Part shown: positions 14,326-23,931 of the stretch, in pieces | Numbering within the stretch: the first letter of the stretch is position 1 | Layout: each line of letters starts with the position of its first letter | Origin: Elusimicrobiota bacterium | GTDB lineage: Bacteria > Elusimicrobiota > Elusimicrobia > UBA1565 > UBA9628 | Length of the DNA: 64,000 bases | Direction: 5' to 3' | NCBI GenBank assembly: GCA_003151975.1 | Contig: PLZD01000025.1 | Location: 1-64,000, forward strand | Program-made: the position numbers and the translations under genes | Notes under the pieces: generated by a model | The model's database searches: none | What the model saw: only the letters and a program-made list of their open reading frames with translations | What the model was told of the DNA's origin: nothing

Positions 14326-17183
14326 TGTCAGGCAAGATCGATCGCCTCATCATCAACTCGCCATACGAGGAACCGAGCCAATACTGGTCCTATAACAGAG
14401 AGGCCCGGTCCTTCTCTCTCGTCAAAGACAAACGTCGGCCTGCGGGCTATATTCGGGCATCTGAAAGCTCGCGTTCCTTCGATGATCCCGGAGAGTTTGT
14501 TGAACTGCCAAGGGTCAACAAGATCAGGGAGCGCGTTAAGGCATGGCGGGAGCACCCAACATCGCCTTATGCCGGGGTAAGCGGCATTACCAGGCGTCTC
14601 CTTGAGCATTGGCGTGACCAGACGCAGCGTGATTCAAACCAGAGGCTTTTCTTCTGCCAGCTCGAAGCGATTGAGACACTCATCTGGGTGACCGAATCGT
14701 CACCTTCAGAGCGTCAGGGGATTGAGTTTCCAAGCGATGGGGGCCCCTTCTCGCGCCTCTGCAGTAAGATGGCTACCGGGTCGGGTAAGACTACGGTGAT
14801 GGCAATGATCATCGCTTGGCAGACTTTGAATAAGGCTACCTATCCCCAGGATAAGAGGTTCGGAAAGAACTTTCTGATCGTTGCGCCGGGTCTGACCGTA
14901 AAGAGCAGGCTCCGAGTCCTGGTCCCGGCAGGTTCTGGGAATTACTACGAAGAGTTCAATGTCGTACCCCCTGGGCTGCATGACAAACTACGAACAGCAA
15001 GAGTCCTGATTCACAATTGGCACGCCCTGTTGCCCCTTGACCCAGAGGCGGGGTCTCGCGTGATCAGAAAAGGAGCCGAGAGCGACGAGGCCTTTACGCG
15101 GCGAGTTCTTGGCGAAATGGGGTCCTCGAGCGGTCTCGTTGTAATCAACGATGAAGCGCACCATGCTTGGCGGGTTCCTCCGAAATCAACGATCAAGGGT
15201 GTAGCGAAGGAGGATATTGAGGAGGCCACTCAATGGGTGGGTGGCTTGGACCGCATCCATAAGACACGCGGCATTTTGCGATGCTTCGATTTGACGGCGA
15301 CCCCATTTGCGCCAACTGGCAAGAGAAGCGGAGAAGAGACTCTCTTCGACTGGATTGTAAGTGATTTCGGCCTCAACGATGCTATTGAGGCGGGCCTAGT
15401 TAAAACCCCGAGGGTGGTGATCCGCGATGATGGTGTTCCCGACGCGAAGACCTACAAGTCGCGTCTCTACCACATCTATGTTGATCCTGAGGTAAAGGAT
15501 GACCTCAGCCGCCGTGCAGAGCCACACGAAAAGCTCCCTGATTTGGTCACTAATGGCTATTACTTGCTGGGCAAGGATTGGCTAGAAACGGCGAAGGACT
15601 GGAAGAAACGAGGCTTCCCGACTCCTCCCGTTATGATCACAGTTGCCAATCGAACGGAAACTGCGGCGCGCATACAATACGCGTTTACTCGCGGAAAGAT
15701 CCGCATCGAGGAACTGAAAGATATTGAAAAGACGCTCCACATCGATTCCAAAGTGCTCGATGAGGCAGAGGCGTTCGGAGAGCCCGTCCCAATTGGCGTA
15801 AGCCGCTCGGACCAAAGCGATGGTGACGAAGAGGGTGCAGGAAAAAAACTTTCAAGAAAGGAGCTGGCTGAGCTTCTGCGTCGAAAGGTTGACACCGTTG
15901 GGAAGGTCGGTCAGCCGGGCGGGCAGATTCAAAATGTTATATCGGTTGGGATGCTATCCGAAGGATGGGACGCCAAGACAGTCACCCATATCATGGGCCT
16001 GCGTGCGTTCTCGAGCCAACTTTTGTGCGAGCAGGTCGTTGGCCGTGGTCTTAGGCGAACATCCTACGAGGTAAATTCTGAGACGGGACTGTTTGAGCCC
16101 GAGTACGTAAACATTTTTGGAGTCCCGTTCACCTTCTTGCCTCATGAAGGTGGAGATGGGCCGCCCCCTCCGCCACCGACGCCAAAGACTCGGATCGAAC
16201 CATTGGTTGAAAAGCTAGAGTTCCAGCTCTCGTGGCCCAATATCGTCCGTGTCGATCATGACTATCGCCCGCAACTATCCCTCGATTGGGCAAAGGTCAA
16301 ACGCTTTACAATCAATGCGAATGACACTCGGACCCTTGCCGAGCTAGCCCCAATTGTGGAGGGTAAGCCGGATGTTAGCAAGGTCACTGAAATTGACCTC
16401 GAAGACCTAGGACGCAAATTCCGCATGCAGAAGGTCGTCTTCGAGGCTGCCGCGGACATTTACGATCAGATGAAACCGCGTTGGAAGGCCAATCGCGAGT
16501 TCCTTCTCGCACAACTCATCGGTTTAGTCGAGCAGTTCTTGAAGTCCGACAAGATCGACATCGACCCTCCTCTATTCAACCATGATGACTTGCGTCGCCG
16601 CATCCTTCTGACTCTCAATATGTCGAAGATCGTCCAGCACATTTGGGAGGCTATCCGCTTCGCGAACACCGAAGCGCTTGCCCCACTCTTTGATACGGAG
16701 AATCCGATTAGGTCTACTGCCGATATGCGCCCGTGGTTCACAGGCCGGCCCTGTGAACAGCCTAGACGCTCTCACATCAGCCACTGCGTCTACGACAGTA
16801 CCTGGGAGGCATGCGAAGCGTTCAAGCTTGACCATGATAAGAGCGTAATAGCTTGGGTCAAGAATGACCATCTGGGATTTGCGATCCTCTACGTATTCAA
16901 TGGCGTAGTGAAGAAATACTACCCGGATTTCCTAATCCGCCTAAAGAACGGGAAATCGCTCATCTTGGAAGTGAAGGGACAAGATTCACAGGAGAATCGG
17001 ACCAAGCGGGAATTCCTGGACGAATGGGTCAAGGCGGTAAATTCTCATGGGGGTTTTGGGGCATGGGCTGCCGATGTATCACGGTCCACGGCCGATTTGC
17101 CTGCCATCCTTCGTAAGCATGCAGAATCAATTCCTGTAACTAAGGCGTCATCTGACAAAGGGAAGGGAGTTCCAGTTGCATGA
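14325..17183 (+). CDS. res: Type III-like restriction subunit (Res): helicase-nuclease
   Basis: 952 aa. Superfamily 2 helicase core: Walker A MATGSGKTTV near residue 148, DEAHH near 275, and SEGWDAKTV with QVVGRGLRR near 545-575. A C-terminal nuclease site YYPDFLIRLKNGK then LILEVKG (PD...ExK) lies near 866-887. In this family Res and Mod form one complex that cuts unmodified DNA after ATP-driven communication between sites. Start ATG overlaps the Mod stop codon by one base, so coupling is tight. All catalytic motifs appear intact. Confidence 0.9.
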   Translation: MSGKIDRLIINSPYEEPSQYWSYNREARSFSLVKDKRRPAGYIRASESSRSFDDPGEFVELPRVNKIRERVKAWREHPTSPYAGVSGITRRLLEHWRDQTQRDSNQRLFFCQLEAIETLIWVTESSPSERQGIEFPSDGGPFSRLCSKMATGSGKTTVMAMIIAWQTLNKATYPQDKRFGKNFLIVAPGLTVKSRLRVLVPAGSGNYYEEFNVVPPGLHDKLRTARVLIHNWHALLPLDPEAGSRVIRKGAESDEAFTRRVLGEMGSSSGLVVINDEAHHAWRVPPKSTIKGVAKEDIEEATQWVGGLDRIHKTRGILRCFDLTATPFAPTGKRSGEETLFDWIVSDFGLNDAIEAGLVKTPRVVIRDDGVPDAKTYKSRLYHIYVDPEVKDDLSRRAEPHEKLPDLVTNGYYLLGKDWLETAKDWKKRGFPTPPVMITVANRTETAARIQYAFTRGKIRIEELKDIEKTLHIDSKVLDEAEAFGEPVPIGVSRSDQSDGDEEGAGKKLSRKELAELLRRKVDTVGKVGQPGGQIQNVISVGMLSEGWDAKTVTHIMGLRAFSSQLLCEQVVGRGLRRTSYEVNSETGLFEPEYVNIFGVPFTFLPHEGGDGPPPPPPTPKTRIEPLVEKLEFQLSWPNIVRVDHDYRPQLSLDWAKVKRFTINANDTRTLAELAPIVEGKPDVSKVTEIDLEDLGRKFRMQKVVFEAAADIYDQMKPRWKANREFLLAQLIGLVEQFLKSDKIDIDPPLFNHDDLRRRILLTLNMSKIVQHIWEAIRFANTEALAPLFDTENPIRSTADMRPWFTGRPCEQPRRSHISHCVYDSTWEACEAFKLDHDKSVIAWVKNDHLGFAILYVFNGVVKKYYPDFLIRLKNGKSLILEVKGQDSQENRTKREFLDEWVKAVNSHGGFGAWAADVSRSTADLPAILRKHAESIPVTKASSDKGKGVPVA

Positions 17184-17208
17184 TCTTCGGAACTCTGTCT
17201 AAGTAGGA

Positions 17209-17976
17209 ATGTATCTGGGGATCGACGCTGGCTTTTCTGCGCAAGGCAGAAGTACTGGTCTCTGCCTAATCGATCCCTTCGCCAAAAATCCTGTCCGCTC
17301 TATTCATGTGAGGACCGCGGAAACAACCGCCGCGATCACCGATCTGCTATCATCGAGGGCCCCAATCGCTGCATCAATCGATGGCCCTTTGCTCCTATCA
17401 AACTCGGGGCTCCGCTTTACAACCGCGAACAGATATCGCGAATGTGAACGGATGCTCTCAGGCGGGATATTTCAAAAGCGGTGCAAGCCAGGAGCTACAA
17501 ATACTCCGCGCGGTTTCGCATTGCATAGGCAAGCAACCTCAATTGCAAATTTCCTCCTTAGGACGTTTCCAGGAATTATCATTCACGAGGCGTTCCCAAA
17601 CGCCTTTCTCGGTGTCATGTTGCCGGACTCCGCCTTCCGGGTGCCCATCCGCCGTGGTATCAAGTCAGATGTTTTCTGGGAGAATTGCGTGAACGGGACC
17701 ACGTTGATGCGTCGGCTACTGAACCGCCTATTCCCCGGAACCCTGGCAATCAGATTGCTAAAGGCCGCAACGAAGCTCAATGACCATGACGAGAGAGCAG
17801 CATTCGTGTGCGCTCTTGTTGCGCGGGGATCGGAAACACAGGCGAATTTCATGGTAGGCAACGGTGCGGATGGAGCGATCTCGCTCCCTCCAGCAAACTG
17901 TATTCAACCCTGGGCTCTTGATGAACTCAGAATCCGATGCGGCCCTACCGGGAATACTGGAGCGATCCTGGCATGA
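17209..17976 (+). CDS. DUF429-family protein (predicted RNase H-like fold)
   Basis: 255 aa. It starts YLGIDAGFSA, the glycine-flanked Asp strand of DUF429, and has AASIDGPLLL near residue 56 and a late acidic segment (LNDHDERAAFVCALVA), an arrangement reminiscent of RNase H/RuvC-like nucleases. RTTPRG-like and HEAFPNAFLG segments also fit DUF429. It lies 25 bases after Res in the same direction, so it is likely part of the restriction cluster. No DUF429 function is established; a nuclease role is an inference from fold. Confidence 0.75.
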   Translation: MYLGIDAGFSAQGRSTGLCLIDPFAKNPVRSIHVRTAETTAAITDLLSSRAPIAASIDGPLLLSNSGLRFTTANRYRECERMLSGGIFQKRCKPGATNTPRGFALHRQATSIANFLLRTFPGIIIHEAFPNAFLGVMLPDSAFRVPIRRGIKSDVFWENCVNGTTLMRRLLNRLFPGTLAIRLLKAATKLNDHDERAAFVCALVARGSETQANFMVGNGADGAISLPPANCIQPWALDELRIRCGPTGNTGAILA

Positions 17977-19025
17977 TGACCCCGCCGACATTGCGGCCCG
18001 ATGAGGCCATGAAGCTCGAGGACCTCCTCGAGAACATCGACGACCTCGTCATACTCGCGACCACCGACGGCAAGATCCTCTACGTCAACCGCGCCTGGCG
18101 TGAGAAGCTCGGCTATTCCCAGGAAGAAGTGCACAAGATCAACGCGCACGACGTGCTGCACCCCATGCAGCATCGCCTGGTCGCTGTCAACGAGGCCAAG
18201 TTGATGGCCGGCGAAACGTTGCGGGACGTTCAAAGGACGTTCGTGGCCAAGAATGGGAACGAATTCTTCGTCGAGGGATTTCTCAATTACCGCTTCGGCA
18301 AGGACGGCAAGCCCGAATACGTGCGCGCGGTGTTCCGCGACATCACCGAGCGCAAGAAAGCCGAGGAGATGAAGAATGAGCTCATCGCGATGGCGACCCA
18401 CGAGCTGCGCAGCCCGCTGACCTCGATCATCGGCTCGATCGAACTGGCCAAACGCCACCCTGACACGGCGGACAAGATGCTGGAGATGGCTCTGCGCAAC
18501 AGCCAGTTCATGCTCGATCTGATAAACGATTACCTGAGCATCGAAAAATTGACCTCGGGCGGCACTCCGCTCAACCTAGAACCTCTGGACCTCTCGGCCT
18601 TGGTCGAAGGCACGCTGGAGACGGGCCGGGGCCTGGGCGCTAAGAATCAGGTGAGGCTGGAGCTGGGCGCCGTTCTGGACGGCGCCAAGGTCTCGGGCGA
18701 CCCCGACCGCCTGCGCCAGGTGCTGACGAACCTGCTCTCGAACGCTGTCAAGTTCTCGCCTGAGAACGACGTCGTCACGGCGTCCATCTCGCGCAAAGAG
18801 GGCTTCCTGCGGGTGAGTGTGGCCGACCACGGCCCCGGCATACCGGAGAATTTTCGCGGCAAGATCTTCGGACGCTTCGAGCAAGCCGAGGGGCACAAGA
18901 AGGGGGGCTCGGGCCTTGGGCTTGCCATCTCGAAGGCCATCGTGGAGCGCCACAACGGGCGCATCGGCTTCGAGACCGGAAACGGAACTACTTTCTTCTT
19001 CGAGCTGCCCGAGCTTGCTTCTTGA
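17973..19025 (+). CDS. PAS-domain sensor histidine kinase, no partner regulator nearby
   Basis: About 350 aa from ATG 17973, which overlaps the DUF429 stop (ATGATG/TGA). A PAS domain covers about 10-125 (ILYVNRAWREKLGY to FRDITERKKAEE), the HisKA phosphoacceptor is His near 143 (ATHELRSPLTSII), and the HATPase boxes are NLLSNAVKF, DHGPGIP and GSGLGLAISKAI. No membrane segment, so it senses a cytosolic signal. No response regulator is encoded nearby. GC content is higher than in the restriction genes it is joined to. The start could be at 17937 or 17976. Confidence 0.85.
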   Translation: MMTPPTLRPDEAMKLEDLLENIDDLVILATTDGKILYVNRAWREKLGYSQEEVHKINAHDVLHPMQHRLVAVNEAKLMAGETLRDVQRTFVAKNGNEFFVEGFLNYRFGKDGKPEYVRAVFRDITERKKAEEMKNELIAMATHELRSPLTSIIGSIELAKRHPDTADKMLEMALRNSQFMLDLINDYLSIEKLTSGGTPLNLEPLDLSALVEGTLETGRGLGAKNQVRLELGAVLDGAKVSGDPDRLRQVLTNLLSNAVKFSPENDVVTASISRKEGFLRVSVADHGPGIPENFRGKIFGRFEQAEGHKKGGSGLGLAISKAIVERHNGRIGFETGNGTTFFFELPELAS

Positions 19026-19048
19026 TCGGCTGGCGCGAGTAGCAGTCG

Positions 19049-19083
19049 AAGCCCGCTCCCGCGCCCTTCGCGGGCTCTTCTTT
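19049..19083 (+). terminator. Terminator after the histidine kinase
   Basis: AGCCCGC (19050-19056) pairs with GCGGGCT (19070-19076) and is followed by CTTCTTT. It closes the plus-strand restriction/kinase transcript before the convergent RadC-like gene. Confidence 0.6.
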
Positions 19084-19156
19084 GGTCCACCAGCGCATCT
19101 GACCGCAGAGTTATCCCGGCCGTGTTTCGCAATTCTGGGCTTGTCACGGGAGCGCA

Positions 19157-19612
19157 TCAAAAGAGTCGCGCGGAGCTGAAGCTGAAGTGTTTCTCGTTTG
19201 CGATGATGATGTGGTCGACGACGTCGATCCCGAGCAAGAGGCCGCACATGGCGAGCCGCTTCGTCATTCTCAGGTCGGAGTCGCTGGGTTGGGAATCTCC
19301 TGACGGATGATTGTGGGCAAGGACAATTTTTGATGCCCGAGAGACAGCGATGGCGGTGCCGAATATCTCGCGAGGGTGCGCGGGTGCGCTATCAACGGTG
19401 CCGATAGATACGAGCTCGGCGCCCAAGAAGTTCGAGCGAGCTCCGAGATCCACGCGCCAAAGATGCTCGCGGTCGAGCCCGGCAAAGATCGGCCGAAGCA
19501 GGCCATGAATCTGCTCGGTCGTGGTCAGCCGAAGTTTCGGGTCGGCCGGCAGAGCCACGATCCTCCGGACCGGTTTGGAAATCCAGGGTGAATGCGTGGG
19601 CTTGAGGTTCAT
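19157..19612 (-). CDS. RadC-like JAB/MPN-domain protein
   Basis: 151 aa. The metal site of RadC-type JAB domains is visible as IVLAHNHPSGDSQPSDSD around residues 97-113 (H100, H102, then Asp). It lacks the N-terminal helix-hairpin-helix of chromosomal RadC and is about two-thirds of its length, which is common for versions on plasmids and islands. Role unproven; associated with mobile DNA. It overlaps the small upstream gene by four bases. Confidence 0.85.
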   Translation of the reverse strand: MNLKPTHSPWISKPVRRIVALPADPKLRLTTTEQIHGLLRPIFAGLDREHLWRVDLGARSNFLGAELVSIGTVDSAPAHPREIFGTAIAVSRASKIVLAHNHPSGDSQPSDSDLRMTKRLAMCGLLLGIDVVDHIIIANEKHFSFSSARLF

Positions 19613-19794
19613 TCCAGCCTCCCTAGTTTGATCGCCACCCTCTTGCGTTCGAGGTGCAGTTGCACGATGGCGAGTACTTGCCGATCCTGTTCTCCCGGAG
19701 TCAGATCCAGAAAGCCTCGCGATTCTGATAGAGCGACCACCGCAAGAGCGAGGCGCCTCCTGACGCGGCGGTCATGGCCTGAGCGATCATTCAT
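19609..19794 (-). CDS. Hypothetical 61-aa protein upstream of RadC-like gene
   Basis: Short basic protein (MNDRSGHDRRVRRRLALAVV, ending HLERKRVAIKLGRLE) whose stop overlaps the RadC-like start by four bases (19609-19612). That coupling is the main reason to accept it; no clear ribosome site. No family recognised. Confidence 0.5.
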   Translation of the reverse strand: MNDRSGHDRRVRRRLALAVVALSESRGFLDLTPGEQDRQVLAIVQLHLERKRVAIKLGRLE

Positions 19795-19987
19795 CTAGAT
19801 ATATACGAAGTACCCCACCAAAAAGTTCCCAGCAGTTTGTCCAAGATCGAGCATTTTTGCAGAAAGCCACCTCCGAGGTAGACCCCCTAAAAAGCACCGT
19901 TTTCAAGTATGCACCATTGTACTTTCATAATTCTTCTGCTATACTCCTGACCGTTGGCCTAAATTCCGGAGCGAGGCCAAAAGAAAA
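19795..19987. other. Relaxase upstream region, possible oriT
   Basis: About 190 AT-richer bases between divergent transcription units, directly upstream of the MobF relaxase. Relaxases usually nick at an oriT beside their own gene, so this is the best candidate location. I could not identify a convincing inverted repeat with a nic site. Confidence 0.35.
19917..19945 (+). promoter_or_regulatory. Promoter of the relaxase operon
   Basis: TTGTAC (19917-19922), 17-base spacer, TATACT (19940-19945), about 36 bases before the relaxase start, with GGAGCGAGG as ribosome site just upstream of the ATG. Confidence 0.65.
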
Positions 19988-22900
19988 ATGCTGACTTCCT
20001 GCAAGCTGACCGGCGACCCGAAGGCCACGGCCAACTACCACATGGGGGAGGAGAATTACTATTTCTCCCAGGCCGGCAGCGCGGAAGGACTCGCAGGCGA
20101 CGGCGCTCCCGGCACTCAGGACCACGTTCGCGTCCATGGGGAGCTCCTCAGGGAGCTTGGTTTCCGGGACGGCCAGGCCATCACGCGCGAGCAGTTCACC
20201 AACATGCTCAGCGGCAAGGATGCCTGGGGCGTCAAGGTTTCCGGCTGGCGCAAGGTCCACGGCATCGACCTCACCTTCTCGGCGCCCAAGTCCGTCAGCG
20301 TGGCCGCCCTGCTGACGCACCGCGATCCCAAGATCCTGGAGGCCCACGAAGACGCCGTCCTCGAGGTCATGCGCGAGATCGAGTACCAGTGCGGAGCGGC
20401 CCAGCCCAAGCCCGGCGTGTGCGCTCCGACCCACAAGCTCGCCTACGTTACGGCGCTCGACGGCTTCAACCGGGAGCACGAACCCCACATCCATACGCAT
20501 GTCGTCATCGCCAACATGACCTTCTACAACGGGAAGGTCTACGCCCTGGACGGCCGCGAGATCATGACCCGGGCGTTCAACAAGATGTGGGGGGCGATGT
20601 ACCGGGGCAAGCTCGCAACCAAGCTTAAGGCACTGGGTTACGGCGTGACCTATACCAAGAAGGGGGAGATCCGGCTGGACGCCGTATCGCTCGAAGTCGA
20701 GAAGGCGTTCTCGGGGCGGCGGGCCCAAATCCTCGAGGCCAAGGGGCGCGGCCTGCGCGATATGGCCGCGTGGGACACGACGCGCAAGGGCAAGGACCCG
20801 GAGGTCGGGAAAGAGGAGGTGTTGGCGAAATGGCAGAAGAAGCTGGAGCAGTTCCAGGAGAAGTCGCCGGAGGTCAACAGGGCGGAGGCCTTGAGCGAAC
20901 GGACTCGGTGGTGCCAGGAAGCTCACTGGAGCGTCGAGGCGAGACAGGAGCTGGGCGGGGAGAGGGTCACCGGCGAAGTTGGACGATGGCAGCTGGCTGT
21001 TGAGCGGGCGACTCAGTCCTCGGCCTGCGTCACGAAGGACGAGATCATCACCGAGTACCTGACCGAGCTTGCCCGCACCGAGTCCTGGAAGAACGTGACC
21101 TACGCCCAGGCCGAGGCGGGGCTCGAAGCTCAGGTCAAGGCCGGCCACATCCTCAGGACCGACAACGGCTTCTACACCAGCTGGGAGATGGCCCGGGCGG
21201 ACCGCGAGTGCGTCCAGCGCCATGAAGCTTGGAGCGTGGCTCTGACGGATTGGCGGGCGCGGCGCGATGTCGCGGCCTACCAAGAGGCAGCTCGAAGCGC
21301 CGGCAGGAAGCTGCTGTCGGAGCGGCAGATTCAGGTGGCGGTTGGGATTCTGACGGCGGGCGAGGGAACCGTGATCGTCCAAGGCGATGCGGGGTCGGGG
21401 AAGACGACGATGCTGAGGGCCGTCAACCATGTGGCCTCCGCCGCCCGCTTTGCGGTCTATGGGGTCGCGGTCCAGGGCGTCGCCGCCCGGAACCTGGAAA
21501 ACGAGTCGGGCATCGAATCGTGCACGCTGGCTTCTTACTTGGAGGACGCAAAGCAGAGGACCGACTCCGGCGGTCCGCGGCTCGTGGTGCTTGATGAAGC
21601 GTCTATGCTGGGCAGTCGGGATGCGGCCAAGCTCCTGACGGTGGCCGCTCGGCGCGGCGACAAGGTGGTCCTGGTCGGCGACCGCAATCAAATCCAGTCG
21701 ATCGGCGCCGGCAGGCCCTTCGAGCGGCTCATCGAGACCGCCGAGGCCTCCGGCAAACTGCTGAGCCTTCAGGACAACTGGCGCCAGCGCAACCCCGTCC
21801 TGCGCGAGGCGGTCGACCTGGCGCGGCAAGGCCAAATGCGGCAGAGCTTCGATCTGCTTGAGAGCAAAGGTCATGTCATTGAAGTTCATGACGCTCTTCA
21901 GCGCCGGACCTACATCGCGGGCATGTACAAGAAAGACACGCTGATCCTGACCGGAACCGTCGAGAGCTGCGAGGACCTCAACAAGAAGATCCGGGCCAAG
22001 CTCATGGAGAAGGGGGAGCTCGATCCCAAGACTCAGCGGGAGTACCGGCTCTCTCGAAAGGACAACGACGGCGTCCGGCATGATTCTTACCGCCAGATCG
22101 CCGCTGGCGAGCGCATCCGCTTTCTCGAGAACGACTACCGCGACAACCTGGACGTGCGCAACGGGGAATGCGGAACAGTAGAGAAGACGTTGGCGGGGGC
22201 GCTGGAAGTGCGTCACGATGACGGCCGGCTGCTCAAGATCGACCTCTCCCAGTATTCGATGATGGATCATGGCTACGCGGTGACGACGTATAAGGGCCAA
22301 GGCCAGACCTTCGACCGCGTTCTTGTCGAGGCGGACACGCGGATTCCGCAGCTGCAGGATCAAAGGAACTCTTATGTGCAGATCACGCGCGCGCGCGACG
22401 AGATCGCCATCTTCACCGACGACGCCGAAGCCTTGCGCGACATCGCGGGGATATTGAACGGCAAGCGCGACACGCTGGACCTCAAGGCCGATCTCGAGGA
22501 ATCAAAGCGCATGGAAGCAAAGGTCGACGACCTCGCCCGCCGCGAGGTCGCTTCGATAAGTCGCGAGGCTGAGGCTTTCGGCCAGGAGGCTGCGGAGAGC
22601 ATCACGGCGCCGATCGAGATTGAGGAGCCCGCGCCCATCCGGATCGAGAACGAGACGGCCCTCTTCAATGTGGGCGGCATCAAGGATGCCGAGAAGGACC
22701 TTCGGGCCCAAATGCAGAAGATCGAGGACCATATCAACGGGCGCGACGATCTCGCGCACGCCGACAAGCTCCGGTTGGCGGCGGTTTTCAATAGCGGCGA
22801 CGCGAGCACTCTGCTCCTGATCCACTCGTTGCCGGAGCACAAGATTCTTGGCGCCGAAGTCGCTTTGGGCATCAAATCGGAGGACGAGGCGTGCGCGGGT

Positions 22901-23026
22901 CTTAAGAGCGGCGGGAAGTGGGCCGTTAAGAATTCCGCGAGCATGGCGAGGGGAATCGCGAGGTCCCGGCGCGTCGAGCCGACGAAGGAGCGCGACCATG
23001 TTGAGGACTTTGGATTTGAGCTATAG
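19988..23026 (+). CDS. MobF-family conjugative relaxase-helicase (TrwC/TraI-like)
   Basis: 1012 aa. N-terminal relaxase domain: candidate catalytic tyrosines Y17 and Y24/Y25, FSAPKSVSV near 97-105, and the three-His metal site HEPHIHTHVV at 164-173. A RecD-like superfamily 1 helicase follows with Walker A GDAGSGKTT at 466-474, LDEAS near 535-539 and a C-terminal YAVTTYKGQGQTFDRVLVE motif. It would nick at oriT, stay bound to the 5' end and unwind the strand for transfer. Length matches TrwC. It heads an operon with a MerR-like and an AlpA-like protein. Confidence 0.95.
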   Translation: MLTSCKLTGDPKATANYHMGEENYYFSQAGSAEGLAGDGAPGTQDHVRVHGELLRELGFRDGQAITREQFTNMLSGKDAWGVKVSGWRKVHGIDLTFSAPKSVSVAALLTHRDPKILEAHEDAVLEVMREIEYQCGAAQPKPGVCAPTHKLAYVTALDGFNREHEPHIHTHVVIANMTFYNGKVYALDGREIMTRAFNKMWGAMYRGKLATKLKALGYGVTYTKKGEIRLDAVSLEVEKAFSGRRAQILEAKGRGLRDMAAWDTTRKGKDPEVGKEEVLAKWQKKLEQFQEKSPEVNRAEALSERTRWCQEAHWSVEARQELGGERVTGEVGRWQLAVERATQSSACVTKDEIITEYLTELARTESWKNVTYAQAEAGLEAQVKAGHILRTDNGFYTSWEMARADRECVQRHEAWSVALTDWRARRDVAAYQEAARSAGRKLLSERQIQVAVGILTAGEGTVIVQGDAGSGKTTMLRAVNHVASAARFAVYGVAVQGVAARNLENESGIESCTLASYLEDAKQRTDSGGPRLVVLDEASMLGSRDAAKLLTVAARRGDKVVLVGDRNQIQSIGAGRPFERLIETAEASGKLLSLQDNWRQRNPVLREAVDLARQGQMRQSFDLLESKGHVIEVHDALQRRTYIAGMYKKDTLILTGTVESCEDLNKKIRAKLMEKGELDPKTQREYRLSRKDNDGVRHDSYRQIAAGERIRFLENDYRDNLDVRNGECGTVEKTLAGALEVRHDDGRLLKIDLSQYSMMDHGYAVTTYKGQGQTFDRVLVEADTRIPQLQDQRNSYVQITRARDEIAIFTDDAEALRDIAGILNGKRDTLDLKADLEESKRMEAKVDDLARREVASISREAEAFGQEAAESITAPIEIEEPAPIRIENETALFNVGGIKDAEKDLRAQMQKIEDHINGRDDLAHADKLRLAAVFNSGDASTLLLIHSLPEHKILGAEVALGIKSEDEACAGLKSGGKWAVKNSASMARGIARSRRVEPTKERDHVEDFGFEL

Positions 23027-23133
23027 CATGAGACGAGCGGCGTGAGGTTTGGAGCTCTAGAGAGATTGTCGTAGAATCTGCATGGAGCTAGGCGGAGATC
23101 GTTACCGCCGGATTCTTTTCAGGGGTTCATTTT

Positions 23134-23907
23134 ATGAGCGACAAGCCTTGGCCGGATCAAAAAGAGATCGACTCGCTGCCCATTCCTCAAGACTTCGAGG
23201 CGGTCTTCGCGTTCTACGCGAAGTTGAAAATGCAGCAAAAAGATCCTCGCTACACTGGGTGGGCCCGGGTCCTCGTCACGGAGAAGGTTTTCCTGAAAAT
23301 CGTGGAGACCATGCTCGAACTCAAAATGAGCCCGCGGGAGTTGAAGACCTACTCTTCAAAGCGCCTGCAACTTATACCTCCGCCGGTACGGCGCGACGGC
23401 GATAAGACCGATTATTACATCTATCCCGATCACTTTGACGCGCTCGCCCCCACGCTGACGCTGCGCAAAGGCTACCACCTGTCTCTCAAGAATCTCCGGA
23501 GCATCATGGGGGCCATGCCCAAGGAAGGGCACCACATGATCGTCAACGGCATGCTGACGAGCGAAGACCTGTTGGATCTCGCCAAGGTGGCCCCCCTCGG
23601 CTTCGCTCTCAAGGACTTGGTCATGGCCAAGACGTGCGAAACGATGCTCCACGACATTCTGCCGATCGATGAGGCAGTGATGGAGGCGAGCAAGCCCGGC
23701 GACGAACTCTGCGCTGTCGAGGAGGTGTTGATCCTGCGGCGCCTTGAGGAGATCAAGAAGTGGGTGACTTCGGGTCGACGGCGAGAATTTATTTATCGAG
23801 AATCGGAGGAGGATGCCCGGCTTCTGGCCGAGAGGCGAATCATCAACACCCCGACCGATCGCGCGATAATGTTCAGGCGCCAGCGGGGAAAGGCGAGGAA
23901 AGGTTGA
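23134..23907 (+). CDS. Hypothetical protein with internal MerR-like HTH
   Basis: 257 aa. Residues about 60-135 follow the MerR winged-helix pattern: MSPRELKTYSSKRLQLIPPP, then DYYIYPDHFDALAPTLTLRK and GYHLSLKNLRSIM. The C-terminal half is helical and charged (LILRRLEEIKKWVTSGRRRE). No metal-binding cysteines. Start ATG at 23134 follows TTTT with an upstream GGGG-type site. Position between the relaxase and an AlpA-like gene suggests a transfer or excision regulator, or an oriT-binding accessory protein. Confidence 0.7.
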   Translation: MSDKPWPDQKEIDSLPIPQDFEAVFAFYAKLKMQQKDPRYTGWARVLVTEKVFLKIVETMLELKMSPRELKTYSSKRLQLIPPPVRRDGDKTDYYIYPDHFDALAPTLTLRKGYHLSLKNLRSIMGAMPKEGHHMIVNGMLTSEDLLDLAKVAPLGFALKDLVMAKTCETMLHDILPIDEAVMEASKPGDELCAVEEVLILRRLEEIKKWVTSGRRREFIYRESEEDARLLAERRIINTPTDRAIMFRRQRGKARKG

Positions 23908-23931
23908 GGGGGCCCATCGCCAGGTCATAAG

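Noticed and set aside
19925-22363. 812-codon minus-strand open frame
   Set aside because: Runs exactly opposite the MobF relaxase, whose motifs are intact; the antisense frame is a GC-rich shadow with no domain.
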